Positions 10,023 through 21,030 of a DNA stretch of 64,000 bases are shown piece by piece (position 1 is the stretch's first letter; every line of letters begins with the position of its first letter). The position numbers and the translations under genes are program-made. Location: NCBI GenBank assembly GCA_019307815.1, contig JAFDIV010000002.1, positions 62,001-126,000 of the forward strand, given 5' to 3'. The DNA is from Deltaproteobacteria bacterium (GTDB taxonomy: Bacteria > Desulfobacterota > DSM-4660 > Desulfatiglandales > Desulfatiglandaceae). The notes under the pieces are model-generated. The model worked only from the letters and a program-made list of their open reading frames with translations, searched no databases and was not told the DNA's origin.

Positions 10023-10745
10023 TTACCCATTTCTGCTCAAAGCAGAAATGGGTAAATACTTTAGTTCAGCTTCAGCAGTCTTGTTTGATACCACCATGAG
10101 GTGAAGAGGTGTCCAGCCATTATCTTTCTCTCTAACGTTTGGATCAGCGCCTTCCTGCAGCAACAATTGCATCAATTCCAATGAATTTGGGCCATGTACA
10201 AGAAAGAGAGGAGTCTTGCCGGAGTAAGTGACATCATTTACAGAGGCTCCTGAAGAAAGCAAAAAAGCTGCCATTTCTTTGTACCCGCGACGGACAGCTA
10301 TGTGGATAGGTGCGGTCCCGAATTCATCATCTCTTTGGGATATGTCGGCCCCAGCTTTGAGCAACATGCGGCAAGAACGGATATCTCCATTCTCAACGGC
10401 CCAACTTAAGGGGATGGTTTCGTCGGAGTCCCTCACACTGGGATCAGCCCCTTTTTCAAGGAGAAGGGCAATAATTTCATGCTGTGAATACTTAGTTGCA
10501 AAATGAAGGGGTGTTTCTTTCTCATCGTTCCTGGCATTGAGCTTGGCACCTCTGTCGATCAAGAGCTTTGTTATTTCTAAGGAGTCCTGTTTGATGGCGA
10601 AATGGAGTGGGGTATTTCCATCCTCCATCTTCAAGTTTACAGAGGTGCCAAAATCCAGTTGGGTCCTGACATGATCTAACTCCTCCCCTGATATGGCAAA
10701 CTCCATTTCCTCTGTTTTTTTTCTGACGGGGTAAAGAATGCCCAT
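10023..10745 (-). CDS. Ankyrin-repeat protein (C-terminal portion of a frameshifted gene)
   Basis: Tandem ankyrin repeats (DGNTPLHFAIKQDSLEITKLLIDRGAKLNARNDEKETPLHFATKY...). Confidence 0.85.
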   Translation of the reverse strand: MGILYPVRKKTEEMEFAISGEELDHVRTQLDFGTSVNLKMEDGNTPLHFAIKQDSLEITKLLIDRGAKLNARNDEKETPLHFATKYSQHEIIALLLEKGADPSVRDSDETIPLSWAVENGDIRSCRMLLKAGADISQRDDEFGTAPIHIAVRRGYKEMAAFLLSSGASVNDVTYSGKTPLFLVHGPNSLELMQLLLQEGADPNVREKDNGWTPLHLMVVSNKTAEAELKYLPISALSRNG

Positions 10746-10993
10746 TTGATTTTTTTCATCACTCTGAATTCGTTGTGGTAATCATAGATTAAGAATCCGG
10801 CAATTACAGCAATTGCCAACATCAAGGATATAATCATCTGGCGTCCCCTTCCCTTTGGCTCGATTGGCGATCCAGTGGGTCCAACTTCAATTCGATCTAC
10901 TTTTTCAGGAGGGTCGGTGATACTCAAGTGGGCGGGCATATGAATTTTCCTCAGGTTTGTGGCGATTAACTCGCTATTAAGGGTGGAAAGCAA
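10676..10993 (-). CDS. N-terminal membrane-anchor portion of the same ankyrin protein, offset by -1 at an A8 run
   Basis: One TM helix (MIISLMLAIAVIAGFLIYDY); overlaps 10023-10745 with an 8-nt homopolymer (10715-10722) in the overlap; -1 shift gives ...FFTPSEKK-TEEMEFAISGEELDHV... Confidence 0.6.
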   Translation of the reverse strand: MLSTLNSELIATNLRKIHMPAHLSITDPPEKVDRIEVGPTGSPIEPKGRGRQMIISLMLAIAVIAGFLIYDYHNEFRVMKKIKWAFFTPSEKKQRKWSLPYQGRS

Positions 10994-11225
10994 CTGAGAA
11001 GCATAAAACGTGATTGGCGGATTTTAGATTTGTGTATCATGAAGGAGTTGAAGATTCAAGTTGAATGATGGTGTTCTACTTGAATTTTATTTTCCTTCAT
11101 GTGCATTTATGGTCTGAATGCTGGGAAAAGGACTGAGAGAGTTGCGCATGAGACTGGCAGGTGATATCTTGCCTTGAAGCCCGTGAATTATTGAGTAATT
11201 CAGGTTTTGTATAAAGTAAAAAGTT

Positions 11226-12242
11226 TTGTCGAAGACAACAGATATGCATGTGAATCATCATGAATTCGTTATAAAACGGCTGGCATCAGGTGGCTTGATC
11301 ACCAATTATTACTGCACATCCAGGTGCAGACACTGTTTATATGCATGCAGTCCAAACTGGGAGAAGAAATATATAGACCTTGAAACCACAGAGAAGAACC
11401 TGCGAAAGATCAAGAGCCTGGGATGCCGTTCCATTCATATAGGTGGTGGGGAGCCTTTTTTGAATCCCGATGGTCTGAAAATGGTTCTTGAGACTGCGGA
11501 GTCGGTGGGTGTCAGGATCGAGTATGTAGAGACAAATTCTTCCTGGTTCAAGGATAGGGGTTCGGCTTGCCGGATTCTTTTATCCCTCAAGGAAAAAGGG
11601 CTTTCCACCCTGCTGGTATCAATGAGCCCTTTTCACAATGAACATATCCCTTTCTGGAAAGTCAAGGGAGTCATGGAAGCCTGCCATGTCGCTGGAATTG
11701 GTGTGTTCCCGTGGATCAGGGAGTTTTATGATGAGATTACCGGCCTTGGCGATGAGACTACCCACACCTTGCCTGAATACGAGGATAGATACGGCCCCGA
11801 CTATATGCGGCGACTCCCGTCCCGGTATTGGATACATTTTGGAGGAAGGGCAGTGAAGACATTCGTAAATGTCTTTGGAACCAGGCCCCTTGAAGAGATC
11901 CTTTCTGATGGACGACGGGGGTGCACTGAACTCCTGGATGTGAGTCACTTTCACTTTGACCTTTTCGGTAACTATATACCAGGGTTGTGTGCCGGCCTTG
12001 CCATTGATGGCAACGACCTGGGACAACCACTTTCTCGGCAAGAATACCCCATTCTATACACCCTGTTTGAAAGAGGGGTTGCGGGGCTCTACGAGCTCGC
12101 CACAGAGCAGTATGGGTTCAAGGCGGCTTCAGGCTACATGTCAAAGTGCCACCTTTGCCTTGAAATAAGACGTTACCTCGCCCTGAGCGTAAAAATTGAT
12201 TCAATGGAATTGCGCCCTCTGCCCTTTTATGAAAATATTTGA
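11226..12242 (+). CDS. Radical SAM protein, orphan
   Basis: CTSRCRHCLYAC (CxxxCxxC), IHIGGGEPFLNPDGL; C-terminal cysteines (CTELL, GLCAG, CHLC) suggest extra cluster(s). Confidence 0.88.
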   Translation: MSKTTDMHVNHHEFVIKRLASGGLITNYYCTSRCRHCLYACSPNWEKKYIDLETTEKNLRKIKSLGCRSIHIGGGEPFLNPDGLKMVLETAESVGVRIEYVETNSSWFKDRGSACRILLSLKEKGLSTLLVSMSPFHNEHIPFWKVKGVMEACHVAGIGVFPWIREFYDEITGLGDETTHTLPEYEDRYGPDYMRRLPSRYWIHFGGRAVKTFVNVFGTRPLEEILSDGRRGCTELLDVSHFHFDLFGNYIPGLCAGLAIDGNDLGQPLSRQEYPILYTLFERGVAGLYELATEQYGFKAASGYMSKCHLCLEIRRYLALSVKIDSMELRPLPFYENI

Positions 12243-12375
12243 TTCATTTTATTAAAACAAAGCAGTGAATCCGAAGGCCATTTGTTTTGTATTTGTTTTG
12301 GTCAGGTTGCCTTGCCCTGTCCCACCAACTCTGGCTCGGGTTTGGCTGAAAGGAAGTGAGTTTTGCCACAATACG

Positions 12376-13185
12376 TCATAAGTCATGCCCTTCCGATACA
12401 AATTCCATCACCTTGCGCCACCAGGTCTCGTTGGGGGCGGTGGGCCAGTCATTGTGGCCGGAATGCTCAAATACCCAGAGTTTTTTTGGGCCTGGCAAGG
12501 CCTCATATAATCTGAGACCCAGCTTCTTTGGTATAATTTCATCCTGACCTGCCACCAGTACTGCCACTGGACCGTGGAATGATTTCAAGTTAGCAACATT
12601 GTCATATTTATCCCGGATCAACCAGCGTACAGGCAGATACCAGTAAATGCTCTGTGCCAGATGAGGCAGTGAATCCCATGGCGTCAACATAATAATACCT
12701 GATATGGGAGCAGGAGGGCCGGCTGCTACCGCTGCCACCACCCCGCAGCCCAGTGACTCACCCCAAAGATACACAGGTCCTCTAAACTCCGAGTAAGCCG
12801 CTTTTACCGTTTCTCTTGCATCTTTTACAAAGCTCTTCTCGCCCAGCTTTCCTTTTCGCCCCCCGTAGCCAGGGTACTCTGCCAGCAATACTCGGTATCC
12901 CAGTCTCCCTAATGCCTCCACATAATATATACGGTTCCAAGCTGCCCCTGCATTGCCATGAAAAACTATTACCAGCCCTTTTGCAGTACTTGAAGTTGTT
13001 TTACTTATAAAACCTTTATATTCATTGTTTGGGGACGGCCAATACCGGAGTCCCATGGCACGGATACGGGCCTCACTCATTTTTTCCTGATCTGGATAAT
13101 ATAATAGCTGCCTCTGGAAGAAATAGGCCAGGGCCACCACAGCGGCGTATCCCACCAATAAGTATAAGGCCAGACGAAGTGCCAA
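12376..13185 (-). CDS. Alpha/beta hydrolase with N-terminal membrane anchor
   Basis: GLVIVFHGNAGAAWNRIYY, LWGESLGCGVVAAVA (nucleophile elbow), VFEHSGHNDW catalytic His. Confidence 0.9.
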   Translation of the reverse strand: MALRLALYLLVGYAAVVALAYFFQRQLLYYPDQEKMSEARIRAMGLRYWPSPNNEYKGFISKTTSSTAKGLVIVFHGNAGAAWNRIYYVEALGRLGYRVLLAEYPGYGGRKGKLGEKSFVKDARETVKAAYSEFRGPVYLWGESLGCGVVAAVAAGPPAPISGIIMLTPWDSLPHLAQSIYWYLPVRWLIRDKYDNVANLKSFHGPVAVLVAGQDEIIPKKLGLRLYEALPGPKKLWVFEHSGHNDWPTAPNETWWRKVMEFVSEGHDL

Positions 13186-13432
13186 GCTTTTTCCTCTCTT
13201 GATAAAGGGCGTGGCTTCGAATGGAAATGTTAATCGTTAAAAGTTCATGTAACTTGTTTTGTCTGTAAAAATTTCTTGGCGATTAATTCCCCGGCCAATA
13301 ATATCATGGAAAGTGACTGACGCGTCCAGCTGTAATTTTCTTAGCGAGGTTGCGTAGCACGGGCCTTTTTAAAATTCAATTAAGACCCAGGGTTAAGATG
13401 AAAAATGAGCAGGTGCGAATTATGAGGTTCGC

Positions 13433-14329
13433 CTATTTTCGAAATTTGTTATAGGTCTTGCATCCCAGCTTGAAACCAAGGTCGCAGGCCTTTTTGGCAT
13501 CTCCCAATGCCTTATCCATGTTACCCTTTTTATAATAGCATCTCCCCCTGTTGTAATAGGCCCACCCGTTTTTTGGGTTTAGTTTAATGGCCTGGGTAAG
13601 GTATCTGATGGCTTCATCCCATTGTTTGGCACTGCTGTAGAGCCACCCCAGGCTGTCGTAGGCGCTCACATATTTTGGATTCATGCGGATCACTATTTTC
13701 AAGTCCCGTATGGCCTCTTTTTTCTGGCCTTTTCTTGCCAGTGCCTGTGCACGCCAGTAAAGCGCTTCAAACCTGTTAGGCAGAACCTTGATTGCCATGG
13801 TGTATTGTTTGATGGCGCTATCATACTTTTTTTGACGAAAATACCGATGGCCTGCGTTGATAAACCTCCAATATTTTTCCTCATCAGGCCTGCGGCGGCG
13901 CTTGGTCCTGATTCCAGTCCCTTTGGGCTTTGCGCCAAGTCTTTCGGTTATCTTTTCTGACAGGTATTTGAAGGGCCTCTGGTAATCTCTTTTGCTGAAG
14001 CTGTTGATTGCCATATAACCGAAAAAGACAAGGGCAATGATACCTGCCACAAAAAATGAAATGGAAAGATAATCCTTTCCTGATTCTTGGGGTCTTCGTT
14101 GCAAAACAGGGGATTCTTTATATTTTGGTTGGAGTGGCTGGGCTTCATCATGTGATGGATGGCCTACAGGCCCTGGGGGAGGGGTTGCAATGGGCTGACT
14201 ATTGGCTTTAATTAGGATGATGGCTCCGCACTTTTTACATTTCGCTCTGATAGAGTCCTTCTTGAGCTTTTCATCAGGGATCTCATAGGCTGTATGGCAG
14301 CCTGGACAGAATACCTTTTTCATGTCCAC
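13433..14329 (-). CDS. MJ0042-type zinc-ribbon + TM + TPR-repeat protein
   Basis: N-terminal FCPGCHTAYEIPDEKL...CKKCGA zinc ribbon; TPRs (SAYDSLGWLYSSAKQWDEAIRYLTQAIKLNPKNGWAYYNRGRCYYKKGNMDKAL). Confidence 0.9.
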   Translation of the reverse strand: MDMKKVFCPGCHTAYEIPDEKLKKDSIRAKCKKCGAIILIKANSQPIATPPPGPVGHPSHDEAQPLQPKYKESPVLQRRPQESGKDYLSISFFVAGIIALVFFGYMAINSFSKRDYQRPFKYLSEKITERLGAKPKGTGIRTKRRRRPDEEKYWRFINAGHRYFRQKKYDSAIKQYTMAIKVLPNRFEALYWRAQALARKGQKKEAIRDLKIVIRMNPKYVSAYDSLGWLYSSAKQWDEAIRYLTQAIKLNPKNGWAYYNRGRCYYKKGNMDKALGDAKKACDLGFKLGCKTYNKFRK

Positions 14330-14616
14330 CCTCTTTTTTTATTTCCTGTTGGGGCCTTTCTCAGTCAAATCGGCTAATTGTGCCGGAATGGTGAGAGAAA
14401 AATACCGACGTTTGTGAGACGGGCGGGCAGGCGGGGAGGAGCGTCGGCTCCGAGAAATCTTTTTGAACACAATCATGCAAAGATTTCTCCCCCGCTTGCG
14501 CAGGAGTTGAAATGACATTATTGGGCTTCGGACTCAAAGTGAGTATGTGATACGCCGCTTCCGCCAACACCCATTGCCCTAGATCGATTCAATCGGCCTT
14601 CGCGCATGATCTGGGA

Positions 14617-15882
14617 TTAATTGTAAGGCTCATTAGACCTTATGAGCATTCCGTGTCTTACCACGTGGCGACAGGGGTTTAGTCCTATATGATATACCAG
14701 CTCTGCTGGCTCAGATACATTCCAGACCACGAAGTCTGCGTCCTTGCCTCTTTCCAAGGTTCCTATTTGCTCCTGCATGCCCAGTGCCATGGCAGCATTA
14801 ATGGTTACACCCCTGAGGGCTTCCTCCGGGGTAAGGCCAAAGAGTATGCAGGCCATGTTCATCACGAGGAGAATGGAAACCACCGGGCTGCTTCCAGGGT
14901 TGCAGTCTGTGGACACTGCAATGGGGATTTTGAACTGTCTCAATAAGTCAATGGGAGGGATCTTTTTTTCACGGAGAAAGTAGGCGGCTCCTGGCAATAG
15001 GACCGCCACGGTCCCGCTTTTGGCCAATGACTTTACACCCTCTTTTGATAAATATTCAAGGTGATCAACAGACAAGGCGCCATAACTTGCGGCCAATTGG
15101 GTTCCGCCCTGGTCTGAGAGTTGCTCCGCATGCAGCTTGATTTGGAGGCCGTGGTCCTTTGCGGCCTTAAATACCCGTTCAGTCTGTTCTTTAGTGAATG
15201 CTATGGTCTCACAGAATACATCCACAAACCTTGCCAGACCCTCTTTGGCTATATGGGGTAGTACTTTTTTGCAGACAAAATCAATGTATTCATCGCTTTT
15301 TCCAGCATATTCAGGTGGCAGTGCATGGGCGCCTAGAAAGGTGGGAATCACCGATACCTGATATTCATTGCCAAGCCTTTGGGCCACACGCAGGATCCTG
15401 GCCTCTGTGTCCAGGTCAAGGCCGTAGCCTGACTTGATTTCAACCGTGGTAACTCCCTCTGCCATCATTGAAGCCAGCCTGGGAACACTCTCCCGAAACA
15501 GGGTCTCTTCATCTGCGCTCCTGGTTGCCGATACTGTAGACAGTATTCCTCCCCCTTGGCGAGCTATCTCTTGATAACTAATGCCCTGAAGGCGCATTTC
15601 AAATTCTCGTGCCCGGCAACCAGCATAGACAAGATGTGTATGGCAATCAATCAGTCCGGGGGTAATTAGGCCTCCCTCTGCGTCAAATACCTCTTTTACT
15701 TTTGACTTGAAATCCTGCGGCAGATCCCTCCTTTCCCCTACCCATACGATCTTTCCCTTTGACGAGCCAATGGCTCCGTCTCGGAGAAGCCCATAGGGAT
15801 GCCCCGGCTTCATTGTAGCCAAATCGGCATTGATCCATAATGTTTCAATATTGTCAGGGAATTCTTGTTCTAAGCTTTTCAA
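14617..15882 (-). CDS. hutI: Imidazolonepropionase
   Basis: ITPGLIDCHTHLVYAGCRAREFEMRLQG, EIKSGYGLD, GAHALPPEY; in a hut cluster. Confidence 0.95.
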   Translation of the reverse strand: MKSLEQEFPDNIETLWINADLATMKPGHPYGLLRDGAIGSSKGKIVWVGERRDLPQDFKSKVKEVFDAEGGLITPGLIDCHTHLVYAGCRAREFEMRLQGISYQEIARQGGGILSTVSATRSADEETLFRESVPRLASMMAEGVTTVEIKSGYGLDLDTEARILRVAQRLGNEYQVSVIPTFLGAHALPPEYAGKSDEYIDFVCKKVLPHIAKEGLARFVDVFCETIAFTKEQTERVFKAAKDHGLQIKLHAEQLSDQGGTQLAASYGALSVDHLEYLSKEGVKSLAKSGTVAVLLPGAAYFLREKKIPPIDLLRQFKIPIAVSTDCNPGSSPVVSILLVMNMACILFGLTPEEALRGVTINAAMALGMQEQIGTLERGKDADFVVWNVSEPAELVYHIGLNPCRHVVRHGMLIRSNEPYN

Positions 15883-15901
15883 TTCCTTACACCTAATTTC
15901 C

Positions 15902-16540
15902 TTAGTTGTTATTACCCAGTCTTTCCTCCACTGTCTTCTCTAACCGTTCAACCTCGTTATTGATTTGTGTGAGGAGGTTGTCAGCCTCTTCGGCCATCCG
16001 GGCTGAAAAGGCCTTATCGGAGATGCCCGGCAAATTAATCCGCACGTTGTAAGCTGCGCCTTTGGCTGCGCTATTGATCAAAAGGGCAGCGACTCCCGCA
16101 TCTGTTAAACAGTTGGGGTTGCCCCTTTCAAGAAGGGCCTTTACCAGCCCAGTCATTTCCGAAACCGCTTTCAGGGTCTCCATGGGGACACTAGCCGCCT
16201 GCTTCAGCGCCCCTTGAATGGCCTTATGCCGGAGATCCTTTTGGCCCTCGTCTTCTTTAGGGAGTCTATATGCTGACATTACCTGATTGTAGGCATCCCT
16301 GTCTTTATCTGCTAGGGTTGTGAGGCGCAAGGTAAGTTCATGTGCCTTTTTGTGGACCGATTCCATTTCTTTCCATGAATGTTGATACTTGTTATTGCCA
16401 AGGGTCAATCCCGCAACCATTGAACACAGTGAAGCCCCTAATGCGCCTGCCAGGGCAGCTACGCTGCCGCCTCCGGGTGTAGGGGAGGCGCTGGCAAGCT
16501 CCTCTAGGAATTTTTTTAGTGAAAGTTCAGCCAGATCCAT
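15902..16540 (-). CDS. fchA: Formimidoyltetrahydrofolate cyclodeaminase family protein
   Basis: FLEELASASPTPGGGSVAALAGALGASLCSMVAGLT. Confidence 0.93.
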   Translation of the reverse strand: MDLAELSLKKFLEELASASPTPGGGSVAALAGALGASLCSMVAGLTLGNNKYQHSWKEMESVHKKAHELTLRLTTLADKDRDAYNQVMSAYRLPKEDEGQKDLRHKAIQGALKQAASVPMETLKAVSEMTGLVKALLERGNPNCLTDAGVAALLINSAAKGAAYNVRINLPGISDKAFSARMAEEADNLLTQINNEVERLEKTVEERLGNNN

Positions 16541-16560
16541 AACCTCTCCGCATAAATAAC

Positions 16561-17478
16561 TTAGTTTTCTTCACCAAACTTATCCAACAATGCCAGTTCA
16601 ATAACCTGCTTTGGATCAAAATCTGCAATTTGCATGTAATATGAAATGCTATCAATAAGTGCTTGAGCAGGGACCATTCCATAAATCTCGGTTTCTAGGA
16701 CAGGCACTCCCCATCTCTTTGCTTCCAATCGAATAAGTTCCACAACCCGGTAAAGGGCATTCTTTTCGTAGTCCGTGATATTCATACTCACCTGGGTTAT
16801 ACCCCGGGTCTCTAAGGCCAGACCTATGCCCTTGACATGGCATAGTCCACCGCTTGATGCACGGACCGCTGTGGCGATCTTTTTTGCCACCTGGACATCG
16901 GAAGTGCCCAGATTCACATTAAAGGCAATCAGAAATTTACGGGCCCCGATCACTGTGGCCCCTGCGCTGGGATGAAGTTTGGGCTCTCCAACATCCGGGT
17001 GCCTTTCAGGGTCGGTAATTTCCCGTTTAAGGGTTTCATATTGACCCCTTCTAATCACTTCAAGGCGCCTTCTTTCCGGCCTCAGGGCAGCCTCTTCGTA
17101 AAAATAGACAGGTATATCTGTCTTCTCATAGAAACGACGGCCGAATTGATGGGCCATCTGTACACATTCTTCCATGGTGATATTACGCAAGGGTATAAAG
17201 GGGATCACATCAATGGCCCCGATCCTAGGGTGCCCGCCGCGGTGCTTTTCCATGTCTATATTCTCGATTGCCACTAAAGATGCCTCTATCAAGGCATCCT
17301 GGATAGATCCTGGTTCTCCTGCCAAACTTACCACAAGCCTGTTGTGGTCCTTATCCGCCCTATAATCCAGAAGGAAACACCCTTTTTTCCCCCTGAACGG
17401 ACCGATAATGGCCTCTATAACTTCATTGTTACGACCTTCGCTGAAGTTAGGAACACATTCTATGAGAGGTTTTCCCAT
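16561..17478 (-). CDS. ftcD: Glutamate formimidoyltransferase
   Basis: LIECVPNFSEGRNNEVIEAI, HRGGHPRIGAIDVIPFIPL. Confidence 0.95.
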   Translation of the reverse strand: MGKPLIECVPNFSEGRNNEVIEAIIGPFRGKKGCFLLDYRADKDHNRLVVSLAGEPGSIQDALIEASLVAIENIDMEKHRGGHPRIGAIDVIPFIPLRNITMEECVQMAHQFGRRFYEKTDIPVYFYEEAALRPERRRLEVIRRGQYETLKREITDPERHPDVGEPKLHPSAGATVIGARKFLIAFNVNLGTSDVQVAKKIATAVRASSGGLCHVKGIGLALETRGITQVSMNITDYEKNALYRVVELIRLEAKRWGVPVLETEIYGMVPAQALIDSISYYMQIADFDPKQVIELALLDKFGEEN

Positions 17479-17498
17479 GTTCTTTTACCCCTTTTTAC

Positions 17499-19208
17499 CT
17501 AATACATGTTGATCATCGGGATTTTGACATTGCGATCTCTGGCCACCTGTATTGCCCTCTCATAACCTGCATCAGCGTGGCGAAAGATACCGGTGCAGGG
17601 GTCATTTCTTAAGACTGTTGTGACCCTTTGCTCCCCTTCTCTGGTACCATCTGCCACGGTCACCTGGCCGGCATGCAGGGCATAACCAATGCCTACTCCC
17701 CCTCCATCGTGAAAAGAGACCCAACTGGCTCCTGAGGCCACATTGACCATGCAATTGAGCAGGGCCCAGTCTGCCACCACATCAGAACCATCCTTCATGG
17801 CCTCGGTTTCTCTGTAGGGGGATGCAACAGATCCACAGTCAAGGTGGTCTCTACCTATAACTATTGGTGCCGATACCTGGCCCGAGGCCACCAGGTCATT
17901 AAAGATTTTCCCAGCCTTATCCCTCTCACCATAGCCCAGCCAGCATATGCGGGCTGGAAGTCCCATGTGAGCAACCTTTTCACCGGCCAACTGCAGCCAG
18001 CGTACCATCCTCTTCTTATAAGGGAATGCCTCAATGAGGGCCTGGTCAGTGACAGAGATGTCATTGGGATCCCCTGAAAGGGCGGCCCACCGGAAAGGTC
18101 CCTCCCCTTCACAAAAGAGCCCTCGTATATAGGCAGGGACAAACCCGGGATAGTCCATGGCGTTTTTTACACCACCCCTAAGGGCCTGGGCCCGAAGGTT
18201 GTTTCCGTAATCAAAGGCAACGGCTCCCCTGTCCTTCATTTCCAAAATGGCCCGGCAATGAATGGCCATGGATTGAATGGCCATGCTCATATATTTTTTG
18301 GGATCTTGTTTTCTCAGCCTTAATGCCTCTTCATAGGGGATTCCTGATGGCACGTAACCGTTCAATTCGTCATGAGCGCTTGTCTGGTCTGTGACCACAT
18401 CAGGGATGAAGCCCTTTTTGACCATCTCTGGTAATACTTCTGCGGCATTGCCTAGGATACCTATTGACAGGGGCCTCTTTTCTTGGGCCGCTTCTCTGGC
18501 CAACGCAATCGCCGTATCAAGGTCTTCTTCCATCCTGTCAAGGTAACGGGTATCGAGCCTTCGTTGAATCCTTTCCCTGTCAACCTCAACACAAAGGATG
18601 ACGCCTCCGTTCATGGTAACGGCCAGTGGTTGGGCCCCTCCCATACCTCCCAAACCTCCGGTAACCACGATGCGGCCTCTTAAATCGCCGTCAAAGTGTT
18701 TCTCTGCAAGGGCAGCAAAGGTCTCGTAGGTCCCCTGTAGAATCCCTTGGGTGCCTATATAGATCCATGAACCCGCTGTCATCTGCCCGTACATTATAAG
18801 GCCCTTTTTATCCAGCTCGTGAAAGGTTTCCCAGTTGGCCCAGTGAGGGACTATGTTGGAATTGGCAATAAGAACCCTAGGGGCAGTAGAGGATGTCTTA
18901 AGGATGCCCACAGGCTTGCCTGACTGGATAAGCAATGTCTCGTCGTTTTCCAGGTCCAACAGGGACCTTATGATTGCATCAAAGCAGTTCCAGTTGCGGG
19001 CTGCCTTTCCTGCACCCCCATAGACGATCAACTCGTCAGGTTTCTCACCGGTATCTGGATCAAGATTATTACAAAGCATCCTTAGGGCAGCCTCTTGATG
19101 CCATCCCTTGCAATGCAATTCTGTACCCCGAGGGGCTCGCACCAGCCGGGGTTTGCCACATCCTATCTTGAGATCTTTGATCAATTTTTCTCTAGCCAAT
19201 TCGCCCAT
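17499..19208 (-). CDS. hutU: Urocanate hydratase
   Basis: [45 protein letters not shown]. Confidence 0.96.
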   Translation of the reverse strand: MGELAREKLIKDLKIGCGKPRLVRAPRGTELHCKGWHQEAALRMLCNNLDPDTGEKPDELIVYGGAGKAARNWNCFDAIIRSLLDLENDETLLIQSGKPVGILKTSSTAPRVLIANSNIVPHWANWETFHELDKKGLIMYGQMTAGSWIYIGTQGILQGTYETFAALAEKHFDGDLRGRIVVTGGLGGMGGAQPLAVTMNGGVILCVEVDRERIQRRLDTRYLDRMEEDLDTAIALAREAAQEKRPLSIGILGNAAEVLPEMVKKGFIPDVVTDQTSAHDELNGYVPSGIPYEEALRLRKQDPKKYMSMAIQSMAIHCRAILEMKDRGAVAFDYGNNLRAQALRGGVKNAMDYPGFVPAYIRGLFCEGEGPFRWAALSGDPNDISVTDQALIEAFPYKKRMVRWLQLAGEKVAHMGLPARICWLGYGERDKAGKIFNDLVASGQVSAPIVIGRDHLDCGSVASPYRETEAMKDGSDVVADWALLNCMVNVASGASWVSFHDGGGVGIGYALHAGQVTVADGTREGEQRVTTVLRNDPCTGIFRHADAGYERAIQVARDRNVKIPMINMY

Positions 19209-19500
19209 TGTTTGGCCTCCTTTGAAATTGGTTTGTTATGCTCCTAATTAAAGTCAGGTGTATTGGAATTCCGCAATAATGGCTCCTGAAAAAATGGAAA
19301 TTTGACATAATATAGATTCTTTTTTGATCCAGTTCAATGCTGTTAAGAAAGATCCCCTTTAATTACTCCCGCAAAGGAAGGGGCTTCATCGTGCGTGTAA
19401 AGCAGATGTTTGCCCCCACAAATGCCCATAATATCAATGGATTGTAGAGTCTTTCAGGATTTGGTTAAAGAAGGAAAGGGCCTTGCCATCTGCACATTTT

Positions 19501-21030
19501 TCAGTTTAGTTTCCCTACCACACTTTCCACCCTTTCCAAGAGCCTCCCGCTTTTTATTATTTGTACCATCTTCTGGATATCCGTGGACAAAATCCTGTCC
19601 CTTTCCAAACGGGGGACCTCCTCCCTTATGAACCTGTAGGCGGCGAGGGTTCCTTCTCCTGGTTTCATGTTTGTAAAAAGGTCCATGGCCTGTGCAGCGC
19701 ACAGGAGCTCTATTGCAATGACCTGTTCTGCATTTTTCACCACATCTCTGCATTTCCTTGCGGAGGTGGTACCAAAAGAGACATGATCCTCCTTGTTGGC
19801 AGATGTGGGGATGGAGTCCACGCAGGCAGGATGGCAGAGGACCTTGTTTTCGGATACAAGGGAGGCGGCGGTGTATTGTGCTATCATGAAGCCGGAGTTT
19901 AGACCGCCATCATCGACCAGGAATGCGGGAAGACCGCTTAAGTGGGGGTTTACGAGCCTCTCAATGCGGCGTTCCGAGATATTGGCCAGTTCAGCCACAG
20001 CCATGCACATGCTATCCATGGTCAGTGCTATGGGCTGGCCATGGAAGTTTCCGCCAAGTAGGAATTTTTCCATGTCAGAGAAGACCAGGGGATTGTTTGT
20101 GGAGGAATTCATCTCTGTCTCCACAACCCCCTTTGCAAATTTTATAACATCTTTACTTGCCCCATGTACCTGGGGAGAGCACCGAAGGGTATAGGCATCC
20201 TGAATTCTCTTGCAGTCCTTGTGGGAGCTAATAATTTCACTATTTTTAGTGATCCTTTGCATATTGTCCGCAGATGCGGCCTGCCCAGGGTGGGGACGCA
20301 CATTATGAATCAAGGGGTCAAATTCGGTCCTGCTCCCCATTAACACCTCAAGGCTCAGTGCAGCAGCAATATCGGTTGTTTTTGCCAATCGTTCGGCATC
20401 ATAGGTGGCAAGGCCTGCTATGGCAGTCATGACTTGGGTGCCGTTTACAAGGGCCAGCCCTTCACCGGGGCCGAGGGTCAAGGGGGCCAAGCCTGCTTTT
20501 TTGAGGGCCTCTTCGCCGGGAATCCTTTGGCCATCTACAAATGCCTCTCCCAGGCCTATCAATACAAGAGAAAGATGCGCCAATGGGGCCAGATCGCCGC
20601 TCGCACCCACAGAGCCCTTCTCAGGGATTACAGGGCATATATTACTATTTAGTAATGATACGAGGTGCTGAACGGTCTCAGGTCTTATCCCCGAGTTGCC
20701 TCTTGCAAAGTCCTTAATGCGCAATGCCATTGTGGCCCGGACCGTTTCTTCGTCCATAGGCTGGCCAACACCTGCGGAATGACTCATCAGAACATTTTTC
20801 TGAAGCTGTTTCGTGTCTTCCTTGGATATGACCACATCACTAAGGGCCCCGAACCCTGTGGTTATGCCGTAGATGACCCTCCCTTCTTCCACCCATCTTT
20901 CTATGAGCCTTCTTGATTCCTTGATCCTGTGTATTGAATCATCAGACACCCTGACCCTGGCATGTTCCCTTGCTATTGAGACAAGGTCACCCAATGTCAT
21001 TCCATCAAACCCTAGCACTACTTCTTTCAT
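19501..21030 (-). CDS. hutH: Histidine ammonia-lyase
   Basis: GASGDLAPLAHLSLVLIGLGEA (MIO Ala-Ser-Gly), YGITTGFGALSDV. Confidence 0.96.
   Translation of the reverse strand: MKEVVLGFDGMTLGDLVSIAREHARVRVSDDSIHRIKESRRLIERWVEEGRVIYGITTGFGALSDVVISKEDTKQLQKNVLMSHSAGVGQPMDEETVRATMALRIKDFARGNSGIRPETVQHLVSLLNSNICPVIPEKGSVGASGDLAPLAHLSLVLIGLGEAFVDGQRIPGEEALKKAGLAPLTLGPGEGLALVNGTQVMTAIAGLATYDAERLAKTTDIAAALSLEVLMGSRTEFDPLIHNVRPHPGQAASADNMQRITKNSEIISSHKDCKRIQDAYTLRCSPQVHGASKDVIKFAKGVVETEMNSSTNNPLVFSDMEKFLLGGNFHGQPIALTMDSMCMAVAELANISERRIERLVNPHLSGLPAFLVDDGGLNSGFMIAQYTAASLVSENKVLCHPACVDSIPTSANKEDHVSFGTTSARKCRDVVKNAEQVIAIELLCAAQAMDLFTNMKPGEGTLAAYRFIREEVPRLERDRILSTDIQKMVQIIKSGRLLERVESVVGKLN

Noticed and set aside
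14400-14530. Possible mobile element remnant (AGAAATCTTT...AAAGATTTCTCCCCCGCTTGCGCAGG)
   Set aside because: Only a short intergenic inverted repeat is visible; no transposase or target-site duplication.
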